Assembly: GCA_902729315.2 (NCBI GenBank)
Contig: LR746266.1
Location: forward strand, 2,173,759 to 2,237,758
Source of the DNA: Spirodela intermedia
Lineage: Eukaryota; Streptophyta; Magnoliopsida; Alismatales; Araceae
DNA: 64,000 bases
Direction of reading: 5' to 3'
Positions 46,013-55,319 of this stretch are shown here, one piece after another. The translations under genes were made by a program, and so were the position numbers. Position 1 is the first letter of the stretch; each line of letters starts with the position of its first letter. The notes beneath the pieces were generated by a model. It made no database searches, was not told where the DNA came from, and was given only the letters and a program-made list of their open reading frames with translations.

Positions 46013-48719
46013 GGTGAAACCTGAATTTGTTTCATGCGAACCGACAAAATGTGAAGGTATTCAAAGTTAAGTTCTTCTACCCGTAAACGGCAACTTAAAT
46101 GCATAAGGATTTACATGAGACGATGGGAATACACATGTAGGGCTGTGAATAATTGAGGGTTGTTTTGTCTTTTTGGCCATGATAAAATCAGGCGAGAGTC
46201 AGTTTCTTCTCAAGTTGATCTGAACCATTGGATTTGGAAGTCTTGTCGTAGCCATAGGATCTTCTTAAATGTTGAGATCCACTGCATCCTCAGTAAGGAT
46301 GCTCCATCTGTCGTTGATTGTGTGGACATTCTTTGTGGCTTATGATGCCACATGTCAATGCCTCAGCCCTTGATTTTGTCACCTCATCTCCACTAACCAG
46401 ATCTCATCCATCAAAGCATATATCGGCTTCCTAAAAACTATAAAAAGACATCAAAAAGTCTTGAAATTCTCTCATATTAATATAAAATCAATTATGACTA
46501 TAAAGCTCAGAGAAAATTTCCAAAAAAGTCTCTAAAATATGGTAACATGCTATATTTTACATCTTTTATGTCATAATCAACATGTTATCACATGTCACTT
46601 GGACAAAGAACTAGGCTAAAAAAAATTTCAAATCAAATTGAAATGAAAATCTGATTCACAAACACCATTCATTGCTCTGCTCATTTGTCACCCAAAAACA
46701 AACTACCAGAAAGTGAATGTGAAATCATCTAAAACGTGCTAAAAATATATATTGAAAGCTTTAATCTCGTTATTTTCGTATCACCAGACAAAGGATTTAG
46801 AAATAATGAAAATAAAACGAAATAAGGAGAGAAATTGAACTCAAATGTGACCAAGATCAGTCCACCTATCATCCAAAGAGAACTTGGCCCCAAAAGCTTG
46901 TAAATTTCTCCAATATTCCCCTTTTTATCATCTAGAAAGCTTCCTCTTTTTGTCCTCGAGCTTCATTCTGATTTTGATGCAATAATATCTCAATAATAAT
47001 CATGAAATCTCTAATTATCTCTATTCATTTCACTGCCAAAAAACAAAGGATGAAAGATGATGTGTACATCAATGATGTGCCATAACCTCTTGACATGGCC
47101 CAAAAATGCTTAGATGGCCCATAAACCCTTGAACATGTCCTCTTGGTGTTGTGACCATAATTTTTTATATTTTTTTCTCATTATATTGATAAGTTCTAAA
47201 TTACTGAAAATGGCTTTAAAATGTCTTCAAACATTTCTTAAAAAATCCATGATAAATCTATTTTCCAATTTTAATTTAATGCTTAATTTCCTTTCAATTT
47301 TCAAATAATCCAGAAGATTATAAACCTTGGATAATCATATTAGCACATGGATAAAAAATAAGAAATATATTTATTTCACATAAATCATATAAATTAGAAA
47401 AATAAAGATAAATTCATCACATCACTCTCAAAAAACTACTAACACTTTTTTAGCTGAAATAATTCACATTTAGTGTTAATTAACACGAAAAATAATTTTA
47501 TTTTACCTTAATTATTAAATAAAAATAAGCATTATCTATTAGTTTTGGCAATATTTTTAGATTTGTGACTCTCTCTAACCTAGCCTCTAATAAATTTTCA
47601 CTATGAAATATCTCATTCAAATTTAGATTAGGCATTAATTTAACTAAGTTCAAATTATTTAATTTCTTTATATTCAAATGCTTACATGTCTTAATTGTCC
47701 ACAACGAATTTATTTACTATATATTATGGGCATTAAATATCAATAATTCATTTAAGTGAAAAATATAAATATTATTTCTGGAATTGAATATACAAAAAAT
47801 ATGACTTCTGAATATTGCATTCATTCTATGATCACATAACTAATGCTGATCAGATTATGTGTTAAAGGTTGTATAATCATAGCATATTCAAATAGAACAT
47901 GATAATTAAGATGACTATTTTTATCTACAATAATTTTTCTTTCTTATTGTTCTCAAAGGTTTACTCACCTCCTCGTACAAGGTAAACCATCATCTCTTTC
48001 TGGTCATGCATTTTGCATAGCTATTATCAAGGTATCATGGTGCTTCATCCATTGAACGAGACTCTTTAATTTTATTACAACAAGGGTATCCAAAAAAGAA
48101 ATCGATTCTTAATCCTAGATGTATAAAAAAATTTCTTGGGAAATCATATTTCTCTATAAAAAAAAATTCTGTCTATTTTTTTATGCTTATATTTTTTTGT
48201 GTACTTACATGTAAATGGATGTCAAAACTCTTATTTAAAGTTTTTTTCCACTGGAAAATGTTGAGTATGATTTTTTATTTTCCACTTTCTTCCATGCTTC
48301 TACTATCAAACTAGCATATCCAATCCCTTTTCAATTGATGTGTTTGTTCCTTGTTTCAATCAATGTATAAAATTTCTATTGATCCCTATTAAATAAGTTT
48401 TCATTTTACCATTTTCTTGTAGCAATGATTTCATCTTTGTCAAGTTTTCAACATGTTTCCTAACATTAAGTTTATCCATTTGTGACTTAAATTTCATATT
48501 TTTCTTAAATATTTAACTATTATGACTTCAACTTTATCTAAAACATCATCAATATCAGTAATAAATTAGTCTAATTATTCAATTGTCATATTACCCTTGG
48601 AGAATTCTTTTTCCTCAAATTCATGCATTATGAAGCAAATATTTTATTTATTTTCATGCTATATTTCGAATGAAGAATCATCTTGATCACTCTTAAGTAG
48701 TCAGCACCACCTTCTTTCT
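46013..48719. other. Long AT-rich stretch, no gene recognised
   Basis: From 46013 to 47100 there are no open frames over about 60 codons with any signature. 47114-47700 has short, low-information frames on both strands. From about 47960 the minus strand may be decayed copia polyprotein, because a copia gag remnant follows at 48720, but I cannot name a domain. Confidence 0.4.
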
Positions 48720-48930
48720 CTTAATGCTGAATTTTAGTTTGGCACAATTGACTTTCATCTAACCTAGTTTTCACAATTCAAAGCATATAGGCTCGACTTG
48801 CATTCTATCACTCCTACCAAAAAATGCATTTAACTTTTTTATCCCTTTCTTTACTTGAAATCTCTTTAATCTCTAAGTAATCATGGCAATATCTTTTAAG
48901 TCTACTTCATCATCAATATCTATGGGTTTG
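48720..48930 (-). pseudogene. Ty1/copia gag fragment with zinc-knuckle remnant
   Basis: Minus strand: DIDDEVDLKDIAMIT, then RLKRFQVKKGIKKLN, then PICFEL*KLG*MKVNCAKLK. The last aligns to the CCHC knuckle C-F-E-C-G-K-L-G-H-M-K-V-N-C, with the second Cys and the His lost (Leu and stop). Typical of plant copia gag just before the protease. Confidence 0.6.
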
Positions 48931-49419
48931 AGGAAAATTGGTTTCTTTGTGAATAGTTATTAAAGCTAGATTTATATGTTTTAATTAGTTTTGTTATTTG
49001 CTTTTATTTTTTTAACTTGCAGAATAAATATGAGATATATTGTTAAATTCAAAAGTCTGAAGTTAGAGTACTTAGTGTAATTTTTTTATTATTAAAATAA
49101 AAAAATAATATAAAATTTCTGTCCACTGGCAAGCGGGCCTTGCTCTACACATGTGCGTCACTCCCCTTCCACGTCTTGGTGGCCAACTGGTCATGGGGTG
49201 ATAAGTCTTCATTATCATGAGTTAATAATTAGTAAATAATATAGTTTTAGCCTTAACTCGTGATAAATAGACTTATATTTGTGTTAAAGTGTGAAAAGTG
49301 GTTTTCAGTTGATTAATGTGATTTTTTGGGTAATTATGTGATTTTATACAAATTTATATGATTTTTCCAGCCTTACTTTCGAGATAAATGAAGAAAAAGA
49401 AATAAAACTAAAATATTGC

Positions 49420-49607
49420 AAAATGGGGGAGACCCGCCGGCTAGCCGGGCCCGCAAGCGGGTCGGAAGCTCAGTCGGGGAGTAGCCGCGAGTAGGGAATC
49501 GAGCGGCTTGGACCGATAGGGGCACGTGTGCGCCACTCCCCTTCCACGTCACCGGTGACCAGCCGGCTGTGGGGCAAGGAGTGGTCGTACACGCGAGAGA
49601 AGGGACT
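49420..49607 (-). ncRNA. Candidate Pol III-type RNA, reference LTR-A copy
   Basis: About 188 nt on the minus strand, from the predicted start roughly 23-25 nt past TATATA (49630-49635) to the T4 opposite 49420-49423. Visible stems: CCACTCC with GGAGTGG enclosing a CCGGC/GCCGG-rich arm, then CCCGC-AA-GCGGG. The AGCCGC..GCGGCT arm seen in other copies is slightly altered here. A TTTTT just after the TATA could cause early termination in this copy. It matches no RNA family I can name. Confidence 0.3.
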
Positions 49608-49629
49608 TTGCTTAAAAAGCTAACATTAC

Positions 49630-49671
49630 TATATATTCGCCTGAAAAATCGGCGCACAACCGATGTGGGAC
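49630..49671 (-). promoter_or_regulatory. USE + TATA, reference LTR-A copy
   Basis: Exact GTCCCACATCG (49661-49671), 25 nt, TATATA (49630-49635). The TATA is nearly palindromic, so it could also serve the LTR's own sense promoter. Confidence 0.6.
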
Positions 49672-50968
49672 TAAACCCGCGTCACACCTTCCTCAGAAGA
49701 GGCGGACAACCGGCGCGGGTTCGAATCCTCCCAGAGTCAAAATTCATATATTTTTATCTGATTATCGCGACTTTCCTGTAGATCGCCGGTGAAGGATTAA
49801 GCAACCAGAATCGCTGGATCATCGGCGAAAATCTCGTCAACGCGATTCGCGGAGCATTGCTACTAAAATTGCTGAACGATTCGCGATAAAAGGATTGCGA
49901 ATCCATCGAGTAAATCATCTCCGATTGATCGACGAACAAGCCGTTGTCGGGAAGAGGACGATCCGCCGAGAGACGAGTCGCCACCTCTTGAGAGCGTACC
50001 AGATGCGATGAAGAGCCTCCTCTTGCTACGCGGACCTGAGGATGAAGCTCCTTGACACGCGCCCCACCTCCATCCAGCTCCTCTCCGTCGGGTGACAGCC
50101 GCCGGAGAGCCGCAAAGTCGCCGTTTTTCCGCTCTGCCGAGTGACAGCCGCCGGAGACAACTCATCAACCCATTTCATTGATCTCTAGACTTCGCGAGAA
50201 GATCTACAGATTGCCCACGTCGTCTTTATCCAAGGAGAGCTTTCGAGGCTATAGACACTAGACAACGATCCTCCCAAACGCTCAGGATTCCAGTGCATCG
50301 CCGACACATCGCCGTCGCGACGCCGGAACTCTGTTTTCCTGCTTTAAACTTACTTTACACTTCATTTAGTGATATTTCTTTGTGATTTTAATTTACCAAA
50401 ATATACTTTGTTCTATTACGATTCTTTCGGCTTTTACAGATCTTAATTTGATTAATTAAATCGTCTGTAATCGCTTACGTAAGAATCGCCGGGCGGAACT
50501 CTGTTTCCGCCCGATTCGCGTTCGCCGGGCGCTGACGTCATCCTGACGCCCGCACCCTTATTTCCCTTTTTAGTGAATTTTAAATATATTTCATTTTTAT
50601 TTCCTAGTATAAAATTCATAGAAAATCGTATTCATTGAGAAAAATTCTGAATAATTACCAGATATTATATTACATCCCTGTGATCGACCTGGAAAATTAC
50701 CGCTATTTTTGGAAGTTTTATTGAATTATAATTGCTATATTTATTTAGAAATACTTCTAAATATCCAAAAATTCGTATTTTCTAGTTTTATAAATTTTAT
50801 ATTTGCGTGATTTAATATACAACGACTGAGTCACGTCATGGGGCAAGGAGCGCCTATATACACGTGTGCACACGAGGGTGGACCACCTTATTGCCTTCTC
50901 CCAAGATGGTCTTGGGCATTATTTTATTTCAAGAGAAGGGAATCTCTGCTGAGAGACCGTAGCTTTAA

Positions 50969-51010
50969 TTTATATTCGGCATATGTTCCGAAATATTTTT
51001 TATGTGGGAC
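50969..51010 (-). promoter_or_regulatory. USE-like + TATAAA in LTR-B
   Basis: Minus strand GTCCCACATAA (9/11, 51000-51010), exactly 25 nt, then TATAAA (50969-50974). The surrounding sequence is otherwise well diverged from LTR-A, so box identity and spacing are the conserved features. Confidence 0.5.
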
Positions 51011-51116
51011 CAAATGTTTTCATCTATTTCAGCGTAGCCATCTAGAGTGTAGTGTGATCCAGCGGTACACAAAGAGTCACGTCATCCGATTAGCCTAATC
51101 CTATGACTGGCGAATC

Positions 51117-51345
51117 GCCACAATACTAGATTTGTAAAGTGATTCATCGATAGTTCATGAATCTGATACCGCTCAACACACACGTGACCTTAAAAGCTGA
51201 TCCAACAACTATGAAGGCACCACGGTACTAGAACTTAAGTTCCCGATCGACAATAGTTCGCAACGGATTGATCTTACGTCGCTCAGAGCGCCACGTGACC
51301 AGGCTCATCTGATCTAGCAACTCATGGAGAGCCACGATATTGGGA
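51117..51345 (+). repeat. Degenerate 100-115 bp direct repeats in LTR-B
   Basis: Three related blocks starting GCCACAATACTAG (51117), CCACGGTACTAGAACTTAAG (about 51219) and GCCACGATATTGGGAACTTA (about 51331). Each follows an ACACGTGACC / CCACGTGACC motif, so the array repeats a G-box (CACGTG), a typical U3 enhancer arrangement. Confidence 0.55.
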
Positions 51346-52148
51346 ACTTAAGTTTTCACACATATCATCCTTAGGGATATAAAGATAATAATTAATTATT
51401 TTCTGGTAAATAGATATTATCAATTATCTTTAAAATCCCGATAGTAGTTGCGAATATGACAATCTGTTCTTCCCTCTTTTCATGCGATCGACATCTCCAG
51501 TGATCAACAAACTTCTTCCTTCCTTGCTCGACTACACTCAAGGCCTCCAGTGAGTGTTCAGCTCTTTCCTTCTCCCCCCAAATGATGGTGACAGCGTGGT
51601 CGAGCCCTCTTTAGGAGATCTCTCCGGCATGATGTGGCACGACTAGACGAAACTAAGCCACCACACTGGTGTCTCCAGTTGCCCAAGAAATAGACTAAAC
51701 TTGGGCAATGATTTATTTCCTATTTTCAGCATTTACTTACTTGCTTTTGTCATTTGTTTACATTTTAGGGCATGTTCTTTCTGTTTCATGCACGTTTTCA
51801 TTGAAATGAGTAGAACTAATTCAAAACTTGATGAATAATCTTTGTTCTTCTTTTGAATCCTCTAAAACTTGTCTAAGATCAAGCTAAGATTATTTCTAAC
51901 TTATTTTCTATTGATTTTCATAGTCGAATCTTGACGTATTCATGTTCCCGACATTCTGCAAATAACGAGTATTTTTCTATTTTTGAATGCAAAATCATCG
52001 AGATTAAAGGCTGATTAATAAGCATTCAATGGTTAAAATAAGCTAGAGACATTCACGGCTGACCTCGTGTCATGTGTGTGAATCTTCGAGCACACATTCA
52101 TCTGGGAAACTAGGTTGACCATATTTCTCTATTTCTTCATTTTTGTCT

Positions 52149-52440
52149 TATTTCTCTCTCTCCCTCTCTCGTGAGACCTCTCTTCTCTCTCCATCTCTCG
52201 TGAGATCTCTCCCTTTCTCTCGATTGATATTTCCTTCTCTTTCTCTCTCTCGATTGATCTCCCTCTCTCTCTCTCGTGAAACTTTTCTCTCTCTCTGTCT
52301 CACGTGAGATTTCTCTCCTTCTCTCTCTTTCTCTTCCTTTCTCGAGAGATCTCATCTCTTCTCTCTCTTGTGAGAGCTCTCTCTTCTCTCTTTCTTCTCT
52401 CTCTTTTCCTCCTTCCTTTTCTCCACTTTCCTTCCTTATT
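52149..52440 (+). repeat. CT-rich tract of LTR-B copy 2
   Basis: Counterpart of 7293-7575: CT runs with CTCGTGAGACCTC and CACGTGAGATTTC motifs. Open frames here are low complexity. Confidence 0.75.
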
Positions 52441-52873
52441 CTTTTGACCTCACCATTCTATTTTATTATTCCTGTTAAATATTAATAAAATATTAAAATC
52501 ATTTTATATATAAACTAAATTAGTTTTCACGACGAATTAATCAATCTCCTTGTGTTCGACCTAAGACTCACTCCCATACTAATATTTTATTAAGTTTTAG
52601 TTATAAATATTAGATAGTGTGTATTTAAATGCAACGACAAGTGCACACCAGTAATTTACTTTATAATCTTCTAAGGTAGTTTACTTTATCAAATGCTATT
52701 TTTTTGTCTCAATGAAGGGGTCAAGGACATAAAACTTATTCATTTCAGCTGATACAAAAGTTTTTCCTTAGTTTTACTAAGGAAAAACTATTTCAAATTC
52801 ATGTTTACTTTTTCCAATTCATATTCCTCAAATTCAGATCATTAATGTCACACATTTCAAAAATGTTGTCATT

Positions 52874-53115
52874 TTAATTCTTAGTAAATAACTCATTTAG
52901 TCTCTTGTACCTTTTTTGTCCCTCATAAATCACTTCTAATTTATCCCAAATTTCTTTTGCTGAACCATATGTCAAAATCCTATTGTTGAATCTAATCCAC
53001 AAAACAACACACTCTTTACTTAGAAAAATCAATAATCTAAGATTTGAATAAGGATTTCTATCTTTATTTTCCAAAATGGGCTGTTTGATCCATTGAAAAG
53101 AGGTAGTTTCTAGAA
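52874..53115 (-). pseudogene. Ty1/copia gag N-terminal fragment (UBN2-like)
   Basis: Minus strand starts PLFNGSNSPFWKIKIEI, the canonical N-terminus of plant copia gag (P.F.G.N...WK..M). It shifts frame to a 66-codon stretch with CVVLWIRFNNRIL and AKEIWDKLEVIYEG, the hallmark of the UBN2/gag-polypeptide family. It ends at a stop near 52874. Lone fragment. Confidence 0.7.
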
Positions 53116-53896
53116 AAAACTTCCTTCCTTATTGTTTCCTAAATATTGAAGTTGGTTCTGAAAGCAATTGCTAGATTTAAAAGTGTACATAGATCAAGAA
53201 GAGGTTGTATTGATCTTACTCTAATTTTGACATTTGGCTAAGTACTCTAAATTCTTCATCTCCTCTCTTAGGTTTTAAATTATCTGAAATATTCAACATC
53301 TGAATAACGAATACTCTTTGATTTTAAATTATAAGAAGGAAATTAGAGATTGTAGAAAGGTCATGGATGATCAAGCAGAATTAATAAAAAAACTTTGATA
53401 CACAACCTTTCCCAATTTTCTGCCCTTTCTCAATATTTAAGATATAAAATTATAAATCAATACATTGCCCTTTATGGTTTTGATATCCTTTAACATAAAA
53501 GCAATATGCAAACTTTTTAGCTATTAAGATACACATCTAAAGCTTTCATTTCAAGTGTGTCTGATGAGACTAAGTTTTTATTATAAAAGAACCAAAAACA
53601 CATCCCTAGATAAATTGATGACTTTGAGTTCAATTTAATCCAAGTGGTTTCAATAAAAAGTGAATATGAAGTAGATGATAAGTCTTCATTATCATGAGTT
53701 AATAATAAGTAAATAATATAGTTTTAGCCTTAACTGGTGATAAATAGACTTATATTTGTGTTAAAGCGTGAAAAGTGGTTTTCAGTTGATTAATGTGATT
53801 TTTTGGGTAATTATGTGATTTTATACGAATTTATATGATTTTTACAATCTTACTTTTGAGATAAATGAAGAAAAAGAAATAAAACTAAAATATTAC

Positions 53897-54084
53897 AAAA
53901 TGGGGGAGACCCGCCGGCCAGCCGGGCCCGCAAGCGGGTCGGAAGCTCAGTCGGGGAGTAGCCGCGAGCAAGGGCTCGAGCGGCTTGGACCGATAGGGGC
54001 ACGTGTGCGCCACTCCCCTTCCACGTCACCGGTGGCTAGCCGGCTGTGGGGCAAGGAGTGGTCGTACACGCGAGAGAAGGGACT
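53897..54084 (-). ncRNA. Candidate Pol III-type RNA, LTR-A at 53676
   Basis: About 188 nt to the T4 opposite 53897-53900. All three family hairpins are intact here, including AGCCGC with GCGGCT enclosing GAGC/GCTC. Confidence 0.32.
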
Positions 54085-54106
54085 TTGCTTAAAAAGCTAA
54101 CATTAC

Positions 54107-54148
54107 TATATATTCGCCTGAAAAATCGGCGCACAACCGATGTGGGAC
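54107..54148 (-). promoter_or_regulatory. USE + TATA in solo LTR-A
   Basis: Exact GTCCCACATCG (54138-54148), 25 nt, TATATA (54107-54112). Confidence 0.6.
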
Positions 54149-55319
54149 TAAACCCGCGTCACACCTTCCTCACAGGCGGGCGACCGGCGCGGGTTCGAAT
54201 CCTCCCAGAGTCAAAATTTATATCTTTTTATTTGATTATCGCGACTTTCCTGCAGATCGCTGGTGAAGGATTAAGCAACCAGAATCGCTAGATCATCGGC
54301 GAAAATCTCGTCAACGCGATTCGCGGAGCATTGCTACTAAAATTGCTGAACGATTCGCGATAAAAGGATCGCGAATCCATCGAGTAAATCATCTCCGATT
54401 GATCGACGAACAAGCCGTCGTTGGGAAGAGGACGATCCGTCGGGAGACGAGTCGCCACCTCTTGAGAGCGTACCAGATGCGATGAAGAGCCTCCTCTTGC
54501 TGCGCGGACCTGAGGATGAAGCTCCTTGACACGCGCCCCACCTCCATCCAGCTCCTCTCCGTCGGGTGGCAGCCGTCGGAGAGCCGCAAAGTCGCCGTTT
54601 TTCCGCTCCGCCGGGTGACAGCCGTCGGAGACGATTCAATGACCCACTTCATTGATCTCTAGACTTCGCGAGAAGATCTAGAGATTGCCCACGTCGTCTT
54701 TGTCCAAGGAGAGCTTTCGAGGCCGTGGACACTGCACGACGATCCTCCCAAATGCTCTGGATTCCGGTGCATCGCCGACGCATCGCCGTCGCGATGCCGG
54801 AACTCTGTTTTCCTGCTTTCAATTTACTTTACGCTTCATTTAGTGATAATTTTTGTGTTTTTAAGTTACCAAAATATACTTTGTTCAATTACGATTCTTC
54901 CGGCTTTTACAGATCTTAATTTGATTAATTAAATCGTCTATAATCGCTTACGCAAGAATCGCCGAGCGGAACTTTGTTTCCGCCCGATTCGCGTTCGTCG
55001 GGCGCTGACGTCATCTTGACGTCCACGTCCTTATTTCCTTTTTTTTTCGTGAATTTTAGATATATTTCCTTCTTATTTCCTAGTATAAAATTCATAGAAA
55101 ATCGTATTCATTGAGAAAAATTCTGAATAATTACCAGATATTATATTACATCCCTGTGATCAACCTGGAAAATTACCGCTATTTTTTGAAGTTTTATTGA
55201 ATTATAATTGATATATTTATTTAGAAATACTTCTAAATATCCGAAAATTCGTATTTTCTAGTTTTATAAATTTAATATTTACGTGATTTAATATATAGCG
55301 ACTGACTCACGTCAGTAGA

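Larger units (their letters stand above)
49199..50838 (+). mobile_element. Solo LTR-A with perfect target duplication TGGGG
   Basis: TGATAAGTCTTC to GAGTCACGTCA, 1640 bp, flanked by TGGGG at 49194-49198 and 50839-50843. It is among the least decayed copies and is useful as the family reference. Landmarks: module 49420-49671, B-box-like GGTTCGAATCC about 49719-49729, hairpin CGGGCGGAA/TTCCGCCCG 50490-50513, palindrome CTTACGTAAG 50474-50483, TGACGTCA..TGACG 50533-50548, terminal TGAGTCACGTCA. Confidence 0.95.
49120..52650 (+). mobile_element. LTR-B copy 2, interrupted by solo LTR-A
   Basis: The right end is ..AAGTGCACACCA (52650), matching LTR-B copy 1. The left boundary is uncertain (about 49120). 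It contains a diverged GC-rich module (CATGTGCGTCACTCCCC.. then CAAGGAGCGCCTATATAC) split at TGGGG by the solo LTR-A. A USE/TATA pair lies at 50969-51010, degenerate about 105-bp repeats at 51117-51345 and a CT-rich tract at 52149-52440. Only the 3' 1.1 kb can be compared with copy 1. Confidence 0.55.
53676..55314 (+). mobile_element. Solo LTR-A with perfect target duplication GTAGA
   Basis: TGATAAGTCTTC to GACTCACGTCA, 1639 bp, flanked by GTAGA at 53671-53675 and 55315-55319. It has the perfect GATTCGCGA (54352-54360) / TCGCGAATC (54369-54377) hairpin. Confidence 0.95.

Noticed and set aside
49700-49735. tRNA gene at the GGTTCGAATCC motif
   Set aside because: No A box, no anticodon arm and no acceptor stem pairing on either strand; only the T-arm-like motif is present.
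52137-52485. Ser/Leu-rich and Arg/Glu-rich frames in CT tracts
   Set aside because: Pure products of CT/GA dinucleotide repeats inside LTR-B.
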